Assembly (NCBI GenBank): GCA_021811865.1
Contig: JAKAQB010000031.1
Coordinates: 1 to 38,156 of the forward strand
Direction of reading: 5' to 3'
Source: Actinomycetes bacterium
GTDB lineage: Bacteria; Actinomycetota; Acidimicrobiia; Acidimicrobiales; Palsa-688
DNA length: 38,156 nt
Shown here: in pieces, positions 16,201-30,833 of the stretch
Layout of the letters: every line of letters begins with the position of its first letter
Position numbering within the stretch: position 1 is the stretch's first letter
Made by a program: the position numbers and the translations under genes
The notes under the pieces: model-generated
Told to the model about the DNA's origin: nothing
The model's input: the letters and a program-made list of their open reading frames with translations, nothing else
Database searches by the model: none

Positions 16201-17502
16201 GTGCCGAGCGGGCGGACGGGCAACACATCCGAGCGACCGGGCCTCCGACCCGTGCGCCTCCGACTGCTCACCGTAGGGGCTGCATGGGCCCTGGTTGCGG
16301 CGTTGGCGGTGCCGGCGGCCGCGGCCGCTCGTCGTTCCAGCCATCCGTTGACGCCACCGTCTTGGCCTCGGGTCGTGAGCGAGCAGGTCACCGCCGACTT
16401 CCAGGTGGCGCCGGGCATCACGTTCGTCCAGACCCGCTACCGGACGGCGAAGGGCCCCGAGCGCGCCAGCGTGCTCTACGTCGACACCCAGGTCGCCGGG
16501 CGCGACTTCACTCCAGCACTCGCCAACGGCTTCCTGTCCTCCGACGGCGAAGCCGTGAGCGGGATCGCCCGACGCATCCACGCCTTCGCCGGCACCAACG
16601 GCGACTATTACAACGGCGTCGGGCGCTTCCCGCTGCCCCTCGGGCAGGGACAGCCCACCCACCTGCTCGTCGAGAGAGGCGCCGTGGTCCTCGGTGGGCT
16701 CCCCGACGACTGCGGCGTGCTCGAGGTGGCCACCGACGGGCGCATGGCGATCGGGCGAGAGCAGTTCTGGGGGACGGTCCAGGCTGCCGGAGCCCCGCCT
16801 CAACGGCTCTCGGCGGTCAACGTCCTCGTCGGGCCGGGACCGCTGTCCCAGTGCGACACCGCCGTGCAGCACCGGGAGCTGGTCTTCATGACCGACCGGT
16901 GGAGCCCCTACCCGAGCCCGATGGCGGGGCCGGCGCCGGTGGCCGAGATGAGGCAGACGGGTCCGTATGGGTACGTCGTGACGGCCGTGCTCCGCCGGCG
17001 CCTGGAGCTCCCGCCGCTGCCGGCGGGCTACTCGGCGCTCGTCGGGGAAGGCTCGGCCAGGAGCTTCGTCCGCCACTTGCACCGCGGGCAGCTCGTGGCG
17101 ATCCACGACGGCGTCCGTCCCGACAACCGCCTCGAGTCCGCCGTCGGGGGCGGCTTCATCCTCCTCCAGGGCGGTGTCGTCAATCCCGAGATCGCCCGCT
17201 CGTCCCTGCCCGGGGAGGCGGCTACCGTCGTCGGCACCAGCACCGACGGCACCGAGGCGGTCTTCGCCGTCTTCGACGGCGGCCAGCCCCACATCGGCAT
17301 CGGTGTCGGATACGCCATGATGGCGGGCTGGCTGCAGACGCAGGGCATGGCCGATGGGGAGTTCTTCGACAACGGAGGCTCGTCGACCATGGTCGTGCGC
17401 ACACCGGGCCGCCGCGGCGTGACCGTGGAGAACAGCCCGTCGGATGGCCAGGAGCGCCTCGTCGCCGAGTGCCTCTGCTTCGCCCCACCACCACCCCCGT
17501 GA
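16201..17502 (+). CDS. Exported phosphodiester glycosidase family (NAGPA domain) protein
   Basis: 433 residues. A signal peptide (hydrophobic core about residues 22-43, AAA near the end) precedes a phosphodiester glycosidase domain related to the enzyme that uncovers mannose-6-phosphate in animals and to bacterial exopolysaccharide proteins. The two signatures are FAGTNGDYYNGVG in the middle and GEFFDNGGSSTMVVR near the C-terminus, corresponding to the usual N-G-D/F-F and D-G-G-S-S-T motifs. Bacterial members are thought to act on sugar phosphodiesters in envelope or extracellular polymers. The GTG has a good Shine-Dalgarno sequence (ggggaggg). It is the last of four same-direction envelope genes from 12311. 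The protein ends in a short proline run. Confidence 0.85.
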   Translation: MPSGRTGNTSERPGLRPVRLRLLTVGAAWALVAALAVPAAAAARRSSHPLTPPSWPRVVSEQVTADFQVAPGITFVQTRYRTAKGPERASVLYVDTQVAGRDFTPALANGFLSSDGEAVSGIARRIHAFAGTNGDYYNGVGRFPLPLGQGQPTHLLVERGAVVLGGLPDDCGVLEVATDGRMAIGREQFWGTVQAAGAPPQRLSAVNVLVGPGPLSQCDTAVQHRELVFMTDRWSPYPSPMAGPAPVAEMRQTGPYGYVVTAVLRRRLELPPLPAGYSALVGEGSARSFVRHLHRGQLVAIHDGVRPDNRLESAVGGGFILLQGGVVNPEIARSSLPGEAATVVGTSTDGTEAVFAVFDGGQPHIGIGVGYAMMAGWLQTQGMADGEFFDNGGSSTMVVRTPGRRGVTVENSPSDGQERLVAECLCFAPPPPP

Positions 17503-17712
17503 CAGCGGTGGGGCATCCCCAGCTTCCGCCGCTGTCCGCCCGAGCACGACGGCGGCGAGAACGGCGGCGAGGCGGCGACGGCGGACGACGGCCAGCACGA
17601 AGGCGACACCCAACGGCACCCACGTCCATGGGGCGGCGGCGAGTGCTGCGACGAGCACGCCGGCCCGGTCGAGGTGGGCCTCCCGAACCGCGGCCAGGCA
17701 GCCTTTGGCCAT
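17494..17712 (-). pseudogene. Possible truncated membrane protein (PAP2 phosphatase-like), weak
   Basis: Part of the 488-base gap between the phosphodiester glycosidase and the small gene at 17991. On the minus strand, from an ATG at 17712, about 70 codons give two hydrophobic segments (VLVAALAAAPWTWVPLGVAF and LAAVLAAVVLG) separated by RRRR, resembling the N-terminal part of PAP2-type phosphatases. The frame then runs on antisense to the glycosidase gene, where the protein makes no sense, so any gene here is truncated. The rest of the gap (17713-17990) shows no coding sequence I can support. Confidence 0.22.
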
Positions 17713-17990
17713 GGTGAGGACCACCGTCCCCCGGATGGGACGAAGGTGCGAGAGAAGGCTCGAACCGTGCAGCCGCCGGTCCTCCGGAATCCGCCGCCCG
17801 GCTGCGACGGGGCTCGAGGTACCCCTGGAGGTCTCCTGCCGCCGGCAACAGGTCTCGCTTTCCGCGCGCCCTGCGGCGAACCGCGCGCAGGGACGGCGGG
17901 ATGGCGCTCCGTGTGCGCGCGGTCGTGATCCCAGCGCGCGGAACGGCCCTCCAGCCGCTTCCGAGCAGGGCGATATCAGCGATAGCAGCG

Positions 17991-18146
17991 CTACCGGGCG
18001 AGGCGGTTCGCCAGGCTGAGGATGGCCGACGCCGCCGGCCGGCTGGCGGCGGGTCGCCGGCGGTTGTCCGCCCGGCGGCGGTCCCTTCTCGTCGGGCGCC
18101 AGCGGGGGGCGGGCTGGCCGGTCACGTCGCTCGGGGTGTGGCGCAT
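17991..18146 (-). CDS. Small Arg-rich protein
   Basis: 51 residues starting at an ATG preceded by a good Shine-Dalgarno sequence (aggag, about 8 bases upstream on the minus strand). The protein is extremely basic in the middle (RPTRRDRRRADNRRRP) and ends in a small hydrophobic helix, AILSLANRLAR. No family is recognised. It lies 91 bases downstream of the membrane protein gene at 18238-18717 on the same strand and may share its transcript. Binding nucleic acid or the membrane is conceivable, but the composition alone proves nothing. Confidence 0.42.
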   Translation of the reverse strand: MRHTPSDVTGQPAPRWRPTRRDRRRADNRRRPAASRPAASAILSLANRLAR

Positions 18147-18237
18147 GTCAGTCTCCTCTGGCACCACTCGGTGCGGCGCGATCCCCAACATGGTCGGGGC
18201 AGGAGGGGAGAAAGGCGTCGCCGCCGCCACGCGCCGT

Positions 18238-18717
18238 TCACCGGGCGGGGAGCGCCGTGGGGCGCCCGCCCCGAGCGCCGCGCCAGCGGGTTGCTCCAAC
18301 GACGCCGGCGAGCGCGACGGCGAGGCCCACCTCGTGGCCAAGGCGGTCGGGCGACTCGCGCTGGATCCACCGGTGGAACCGGTCGAACCACGCCGGCCAC
18401 GGCGCGAACCCGAAGAACACCAGGCAGGGCTTGTCCATGTCCGGCAGGGCGGCGCCGACGGTCGCGGCCAGCGTCGCCACCCGGGTGCCGGCGGGGGCGG
18501 TGGCGACGGCCCCGGTGAGAGCGCTGAGGGCGCTGAGCCCGTCGCGGCGGGCGACCCGCAGGAGCTCCTCGGACAGCTGTGACTCACCGGTGCCCCAGTG
18601 GGGGCAGGCGTCGAGCAGCAGGTGGGAGGCGAACCCGGCGGCGAAGGCGGTGACGGGTCGCCGGCGCAGCGGACCGCCGAGCAGGCTTCCGGCCAGGACG
18701 TGGTTGGTGACGAACAC
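18238..18717 (-). CDS. Small membrane protein, metal-dependent-hydrolase-like (YdjM type)
   Basis: About 159 residues from a GTG start, chosen because it begins exactly at the family's typical N-terminus VTNHVLAGSLLGG. A second block, FASHLLLDACPHWG, gives the His and Asp pattern seen in the YdjM-type inner-membrane putative hydrolases, and ALPDMDKP may complete a metal site. Hydrophobic helices lie at about residues 4-16, 20-35 and 60-85. The last ~30 residues are basic and probably cytoplasmic. The function of this family is not established. The gene follows a fragment of an anti-sigma-factor-type kinase by 13 bases on the same strand. Confidence 0.6.
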   Translation of the reverse strand: MFVTNHVLAGSLLGGPLRRRPVTAFAAGFASHLLLDACPHWGTGESQLSEELLRVARRDGLSALSALTGAVATAPAGTRVATLAATVGAALPDMDKPCLVFFGFAPWPAWFDRFHRWIQRESPDRLGHEVGLAVALAGVVGATRWRGARGGRPTALPAR

Positions 18718-18730
18718 GGCTGCCCGGGCC

Positions 18731-18958
18731 CTACGCCCGTCGCAGCAGGAGGAGGCAGCGGTCGTCGGCCGGCGTGGCGCCCAGCTCGGCCCAGACGACC
18801 TTGCCGCCGCGCGCATCGACGCCCCACGATCGCGAGACCGACGCCACCGTCGACAAGCCCCGGCCGGTCATGGCCTCCGGGTTCTCGGCGAGGACCATGG
18901 GCGCCGATCGCCCGGCGTCGGGTTCCTCCCCGAGCGTCAGCTTGGTGACCGGGTGCAC
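18731..18958 (-). pseudogene. C-terminal fragment of an RsbW-type anti-sigma ATPase
   Basis: About 75 codons on the minus strand encode the end of a HATPase_c_2 (SpoIIAB/RsbW-like) serine kinase: AENPEAMTGRGLSTVASVSRSWGV, with the ATP-lid motif T-G-R-G-L, then GGKVVWAELG, the usual last strand. The N-terminal half of the domain, including the N box with its Asn and the first Asp-Gly motif, is missing from all frames upstream. The reading frame stays open but is not family-like beyond about 18958. A GTG at 18958 could start a short product. Most likely it is a truncated relic, and it stops 13 bases before the membrane protein gene. Confidence 0.6.
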
Positions 18959-19112
18959 GTCCGCTGCTGGCGGCGCCGGTCTGGTCGGCGGGACCCGACG
19001 AAGGCGATCACGTCGGGGAATGGTAGCCCTTGCGCGCTTCGCTCGACCCGTACCACGCCGTATCCCCGCTGACAGGCTCAGCTTCTCCCGATCGGTGCCG
19101 ATCCACGACGGT

Positions 19113-19331
19113 GTGGGCAGCCAGGACGATCTGATGACGCTCGGGGACGCGGCGGCCATGGCCATCGCCGCTGGTGTGAGCGAGCGCGACTTCGTTGCAG
19201 CCGTCCATCGGGGGGTCGTCGACACGCGCATCGTGGACGGCCTGCCGCGCGTCGCGCGACGGGAGATGGAGTTCTGGTGCCGGATCGCCGGCCTGGGCAT
19301 GGAGGAAAGGGCTCAACTCGCCGCTGGCTGA
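19113..19331 (+). CDS. Small putative DNA-binding protein, paralogue of the one at 11967
   Basis: 72 residues from a GTG chosen because it gives the same N-terminal length as the paralogue at 11967. The shared framework is L-x-L-x-x-A-A-x-x-A-x-x-A-G, F, RGVVD, DG-P-V, R-R-E-x-E-x-WCR and a following G. The fold is probably a small helix-turn-helix. The other GTG (19095) or ATG (19134) are possible starts. No Shine-Dalgarno sequence is obvious. It converges with the prepilin peptidase gene, with 6 bases between the stops, and lies next to a broken anti-sigma ATPase gene on the other strand. Confidence 0.6.
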   Translation: MGSQDDLMTLGDAAAMAIAAGVSERDFVAAVHRGVVDTRIVDGLPRVARREMEFWCRIAGLGMEERAQLAAG

Positions 19332-19337
19332 GCGGGG

Positions 19338-20129
19338 TCAGTGGAGTCCCTGCATCGCGTGGCGGTAGCCGGTGATGATCGCGTCGCCAGCGAAGATCGC
19401 AACGACTGCACCGGTGGCGAGGAAGACCCCGTAGGGCAGTCGGCTGGACATCTTCGCCTTGCCGGCCAGGATCAGGGCGATCCCTACTGACGCCCCGGCG
19501 AGGTTGGCTGCCATGAACCCGATGAGCAGGCACCACGGGCTCAGCCAGCCGAGCGCCATTCCGAGCAGGAAGGACAGGCGGACGTCGCCGAACCCCAGCC
19601 AGGCGGGGCGGAGGAAGTTCACGAGGAAGAAGGCGAGGAAGCTTCCTGCGCTGCAGGCGAGGGCGGTGAGCAGCCGACCCCACGACCGGGTGGCGATGGT
19701 GGCAGCCAGCAGGTCGGCGGCGACGAGCGCGGCGGATGCGTACACGACGGAGCGGGGGAGGATGAGGTGCTCGCCGTCGATGAGCGCCAGCGCGAGCAGG
19801 CCGGCGGCGAACACCAACTCGGCGGGCAGCGTCCAGCTGGCACCGAAGCGCACGGCCAGGAGGGCGAACAGCCCCGCCGTGGCCAACTCCACAAGGGGGT
19901 AGCGCACCGAGATCGGCTCGTCGCACGAGCGGCAACGTCCCTGCAGGAGGAGCCACGACAGCACGGGGAGGTTGTCGTAGGCGGCGATCGGCGTTCCACA
20001 ACCCGGGCACGCCGGCGCCGGGCGGACCACCGACAACCTGCGCGGCACCCGGTAGATGACCACATTGAGGAACGAGCCCACACAAAGGCCGGCCACAGCA
20101 CAAGCGATGGTGAGGATCAGCACGCGCAC
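19338..20129 (-). CDS. Prepilin peptidase (A24 family, PilD-like)
   Basis: 263 residues with about seven membrane helices. The N-terminal methylase-type zinc domain is intact: C41-PG-C44 and C66-RS-C69. The two catalytic aspartates are Asp118 in ALIDGEH and Asp182 in GFGDVRLS, the latter a variant of the common GxGDxKL. The enzyme cleaves the leader of type IV pilins or pseudopilins at the inner membrane and normally methylates the new N-terminus. No pilin, PilB/PilT or PilC gene lies in the window, so it must serve a locus elsewhere. It starts at a GTG and is transcribed divergently from rpoB, with 227 bases between the starts. Confidence 0.93.
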   Translation of the reverse strand: MRVLILTIACAVAGLCVGSFLNVVIYRVPRRLSVVRPAPACPGCGTPIAAYDNLPVLSWLLLQGRCRSCDEPISVRYPLVELATAGLFALLAVRFGASWTLPAELVFAAGLLALALIDGEHLILPRSVVYASAALVAADLLAATIATRSWGRLLTALACSAGSFLAFFLVNFLRPAWLGFGDVRLSFLLGMALGWLSPWCLLIGFMAANLAGASVGIALILAGKAKMSSRLPYGVFLATGAVVAIFAGDAIITGYRHAMQGLH

Positions 20130-20167
20130 ACTCTCACTCTCCCCGGGCTCACTCTCTACGGGCGCTC

Positions 20168-20196
20168 TTGACCACCGACTGCTCGTGCCTTACCCT
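20168..20196 (+). promoter_or_regulatory. Candidate rpoB promoter P1
   Basis: TTGACC (20168-20173), a 17-base spacer and TACCCT (20191-20196) match the housekeeping consensus well. Transcription would start near 20203, about 150 bases before the rpoB start codon. Confidence 0.5.
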
Positions 20197-20225
20197 GAAG
20201 GGGACCAACCCGACCGCAAAGACCC

Positions 20226-20254
20226 TTGCAGTAGGCAAGCGCGCGCTGTAAGGT
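20226..20254 (+). promoter_or_regulatory. Candidate rpoB promoter P2
   Basis: TTGCAG (20226-20231), a 17-base spacer and TAAGGT (20249-20254) form a strong housekeeping-type promoter 23 bases from the predicted P1 start. The transcript would begin near 20261, shortly before the leader hairpin. Confidence 0.55.
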
Positions 20255-20282
20255 GTTCGGTTGCCGTGGTCGCCTGTTCGGT

Positions 20283-20306
20283 AGCCCCTGAAGCGCTTCA
20301 GGGGCT
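20283..20306 (+). terminator. Leader hairpin in front of rpoB, possible attenuator
   Basis: A perfect 24-base palindrome: a 10-base-pair stem (agcccctgaa with ttcaggggct) around a GCGC loop, followed by TTTCG. It sits between promoter P2 and the rpoB Shine-Dalgarno sequence (caggag, 20345-20350), so every rpoBC transcript would contain it. It could be a partial terminator, a processing site or a protein-binding site. Confidence 0.7.
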
Positions 20307-20356
20307 TTCGCGCGCTCTCACGGCCCTACGACCCCCCTCTGCCTCAGGAGTAGGCC

Positions 20357-23932
<3,576 letters not shown>

Positions 23933-23933
23933 G

Positions 23934-27971
<4,038 letters not shown>

Positions 27972-27979
27972 CACCTGCC

Positions 27980-28059
27980 AGCTGGTGCTAGCTGGTGCTA
28001 GCTGGTGCCAGCTGGTGCCAGCCGGCGCCAGTCGGCGCCAGCCGGTGTCAGCCGGCGGC
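27980..28059 (+). repeat. Eight tandem copies of a 10-base unit after rpoC
   Basis: Eight consecutive 10-base units of consensus agcYggYgcc run from 27980. The first two are agctggtgct, the next two agctggtgcc, and the last four diverge (agccggcgcc, agtcggcgcc, agccggtgtc, agccggcggc). It starts 8 bases after the rpoC stop. It is part of the 360-base gap between rpoC and the next gene, which also holds the rpoC terminator hairpin and a promoter. Confidence 0.92.
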
Positions 28060-28085
28060 GGGACACTCGGTTGGTTCTCTGGAGG

Positions 28086-28125
28086 TCGGTGCGTTCAGGG
28101 CCGGAATCTGCCCTGAACGCACCGA
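28086..28125 (+). terminator. Strong terminator-like hairpin after rpoC
   Basis: A perfect 16-base-pair stem (28086-28101 with 28110-28125; arms begin tcggtgcgttcaggg and end gccctgaacgcaccga) closes an 8-base loop, cggaatct. There is no T run after it, as is common in high-GC actinobacteria. It lies 114 bases after the rpoC stop and is the best candidate end of the rpoBC transcript. Confidence 0.75.
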
Positions 28126-28206
28126 GGTGTCGTCAATGCACCGAGGTCGCGTCCTACGGGCCATCCGTGCAACGGGATGCCGACCGCGGGATGCCCGGCA
28201 ACCGGG

Positions 28207-28236
28207 TTGCATCCGTCTTGCCCGCTGTGCTAGGGT
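28207..28236 (+). promoter_or_regulatory. Candidate promoter for the propeller exoprotein
   Basis: TTGCAT (28207-28212), an 18-base spacer and TAGGGT (28231-28236) predict a start near 28243 and an 89-base leader before the ATG at 28332. It closely resembles rpoB promoter P2. Confidence 0.45.
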
Positions 28237-28331
28237 ATCGAATGCTCTGCACTTTGCGCGCGAGCAGTTGACCAATCCGCCATCCGCCGAGTGGGGAAGC
28301 GGTGGTCTGTGCACGAGACATCAGGGGGGCG

Positions 28332-30716
28332 ATGACTACCACGACCACCCGTGAACAGAAGCGGCGCTGGCGACCTCGCTTCTGGCTCTTCGCCGCCGCC
28401 CTCCTTGTCGCCGGCTCCCTCGTGGTGACAGGAGGGCAGCTCCCCACGGCCGGTGCGACGCCGCTGCCAGTCTGGCCCTACACGGCAACGATCACGTCGT
28501 CGAGCGTGGCGGCACTCCACGTCGGCGAAGAGGTCGACCTCATCCACCTCGACAACATCACGATGGAGGACATCGACGCCCGCGTCGTGGGCCAGGCCAC
28601 CTTCCACGTCGTCGCGACGCCGTCCCCGTACTCGTGCCTCAACGGGTCGACCGTCAACATCTTCGCCTTCCACGGTGAGCTCTTCCTCCACAACGGCCTC
28701 GAGGGCAACCAGTGCACGTACGGCACGTGGGAGATCGCGCCAGCCTCGGTCACCTCGCCGCTCCAGGTTCCTGCGATCACCGGTGCGACCGAGATCGGGG
28801 GAAGGCTCGTCCTGTCGGGCAGGGGCTTCGGAGCCTCGCCGGGAGCCGTCGTGCTCATCCACTACGGCGCCACCGTCTCGGGCCCGGTCTACGCCACGGG
28901 CGCCGTCGCGTGGTCGTCGTACCGGGTGAGCGTGGCCGTGCCCGTCGCCCTGCCGACCGGCCCCTACGACGTGCTGCTGCTCACCCGAGCCGGCGCGGCC
29001 GCGACCACCCTCGCCGTCCTGTCCCCCCCGCCGCCACCGCCTCCTCCGGGCCTGTGGGTGCAGGAGCCGTCGGGCACCACCGAGAGCTTGAACGCCGTCT
29101 CCTGCGTGCCGGGCAGGTCCCCGAGCGGGGTGTGGACGGGCTACTGCTACGCCGTCGGCGACCACGGGACGATTGTCTTTTCGGCGAACGGCGGCCTCAC
29201 GTGGTCGACGGAGACCTCCCCGTCGACCGTGGACCTCCACGGCGTGGCCTGCGTGCCGCTGACAGGGCCTGGCGTGAGGGTGCCCGTGATCTGCTACGCC
29301 GTCGGCGACCAGGGCACGATCCTGTTCGAGAAGAACGGCCTGCCTTGGATCGTCGAGTCGCCCACCAGCCCCTCGACCACCGAGCCTTTCTCCGCCGTCG
29401 CCTGCCAGTCGGCCAGCCGCTGCTGGGCCGTCGGCACGGCCGTGGCCGCCGAGCTCACCTTCGCCAACCCGACGAGCCCCTGGCAGCTGATCACCATCCT
29501 CGGTCCGCCCGGTTCGACCTGCGGCCCCGGAGGACCCCCCAACGCTTGCCTGCGCGGCGTTGCCCTCGGCAACGCCGACGAGCACTTCGCCGTGGGCGGC
29601 GGCGGCAACATCTACGCCCAGTTCGACTACCGGGGCCCGTCGTGGACCAACCAGGTCTCCCTCGGCGCCGGCTACTTCACCTCGATCTCGTGCGGCCCGC
29701 CGTCGATCGCCGGCCACAGCCACTGCATCACCGTTGGCACCGACGACACCCTCGCCGCCAGCCGCATCTACCTGACCTTCGACAGCGGCACGACCTGGGC
29801 GCCGGCGACCTCCCCGCCCGAGGGGAACATGCCGCCTCTTCGGGGCGTGTCGGTCCTGCGGGGAGCGCCCGCCAACGGGCACGCATGGGCCGTCGGTGAC
29901 AGGGGCACGATCCTGCGCACCGACGACGGGGGCAGGACCTGGGTGAAGGAGACCTCGTCCACGAGCGCCGACCTGCTCGCGGTCACGTGCCCGGCGACCC
30001 CCAACCCGTCGCTGCTCTGCCTCGCCGTCGGCGCGGGGGGAACCATCCTCGCCCGCCGCCCGGGTCTCCCGCTGCCAGCGTGGGCCTACACGGCGACCGT
30101 GACCGCCTCGAGCACCACCGGGCTCACCGTCGGGCGGACCTACGGCCTCATCCACCTCGTCAACCTCACCCTCGAGGACCTCGGTGCGACCCGCGTGGGC
30201 CGGGCCACCTTGCACGTCAACGTGGCCCGCTCCCCCTATACCTGTCTGAACGGCTCCACCGTCAACGTGTTCCTCTACGACGGGCAGTACTTCCTCCACA
30301 ACGGTCTCCAGGGCTCCCAGTGCACCTACGGGACGTGGGAGATCGCACCGGCCTCGGTCACCTCGCCGGCCGAGGTGCCCACGATCTCGAGCGCCAGCTT
30401 CGCCTTCAGCCCGGTCGTGCGACCACCGACGCCGTACGCAAGGCTACTCGTCGCCGGGCGCAACCTCGGCGCCTCACCCGGGACGGTCTCGCTCATCGGC
30501 TACAGCGCCACGACCTCGGGGCCGGTCGTGTCCACGAGCGTCATGTCGTGGGCGCCCACGCGCGTGGTGGCGGGCCTCCAGGGCCACGTCACCCTCGGCT
30601 CCCTCTATGACGTGCTGCTCTTCACGAGCTCAGGCGCCGCCGCCTCCACGTTGGCGAGGGTGCCCCGCATCGTCCCGCTCGTGGTGTCGCCGGTCTCGCT
30701 CCGCAGGAGGAGCTGA
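28332..30716 (+). CDS. Secreted beta-propeller protein flanked by duplicated domains
   Basis: 794 residues. The ATG follows agggggg, and an upstream GTG at 28302 is less likely. A long signal sequence (residues ~1-43) leads to domain A1 (~46-143) and an IPT-like domain B1 (~145-228), then a run of eight prolines, then a BNR/Ycf48-like beta-propeller (~240-575). The propeller repeats read like CYAVGDHGTIVFSANGGLTW and AWAVGDRGTILRTDDGGRTW. The C-terminus repeats A and B: A2 (~580-680) and B2 (~690-785). A1 and A2 share CLNGSTVN, LHNGL-G-QCTYGTWEIAPASVTSP and the opening P-W-YTAT; B1 and B2 share GASPG, SGPV and YDVLL. Function is unknown. The architecture suggests an extracellular binding or structural protein. 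Confidence 0.85.
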   Translation: MTTTTTREQKRRWRPRFWLFAAALLVAGSLVVTGGQLPTAGATPLPVWPYTATITSSSVAALHVGEEVDLIHLDNITMEDIDARVVGQATFHVVATPSPYSCLNGSTVNIFAFHGELFLHNGLEGNQCTYGTWEIAPASVTSPLQVPAITGATEIGGRLVLSGRGFGASPGAVVLIHYGATVSGPVYATGAVAWSSYRVSVAVPVALPTGPYDVLLLTRAGAAATTLAVLSPPPPPPPPGLWVQEPSGTTESLNAVSCVPGRSPSGVWTGYCYAVGDHGTIVFSANGGLTWSTETSPSTVDLHGVACVPLTGPGVRVPVICYAVGDQGTILFEKNGLPWIVESPTSPSTTEPFSAVACQSASRCWAVGTAVAAELTFANPTSPWQLITILGPPGSTCGPGGPPNACLRGVALGNADEHFAVGGGGNIYAQFDYRGPSWTNQVSLGAGYFTSISCGPPSIAGHSHCITVGTDDTLAASRIYLTFDSGTTWAPATSPPEGNMPPLRGVSVLRGAPANGHAWAVGDRGTILRTDDGGRTWVKETSSTSADLLAVTCPATPNPSLLCLAVGAGGTILARRPGLPLPAWAYTATVTASSTTGLTVGRTYGLIHLVNLTLEDLGATRVGRATLHVNVARSPYTCLNGSTVNVFLYDGQYFLHNGLQGSQCTYGTWEIAPASVTSPAEVPTISSASFAFSPVVRPPTPYARLLVAGRNLGASPGTVSLIGYSATTSGPVVSTSVMSWAPTRVVAGLQGHVTLGSLYDVLLFTSSGAAASTLARVPRIVPLVVSPVSLRRRS

Positions 30717-30833
30717 TCGGCGGCCCGGTGCTCGTGGAGCGGGACCCCTTCACTGACGGGGGGTGCGACGAGCCGACCGTCGAGGCCCTCGCGCCGCCCC
30801 TTCGCCCGGGCGCCCAGCCGGAAGAACGTCCGG

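Noticed and set aside
27980..28059. CRISPR-like array
   Set aside because: The units are 10 bases, contiguous and without spacers, and no cas gene is present. The same holds for the arrays at 11561 and 13379.
30717..30833. Small gene between the propeller gene and the NarL regulator
   Set aside because: A 117-base convergent gap with no frame that has a start signal. Only antisense shadow frames cross it.
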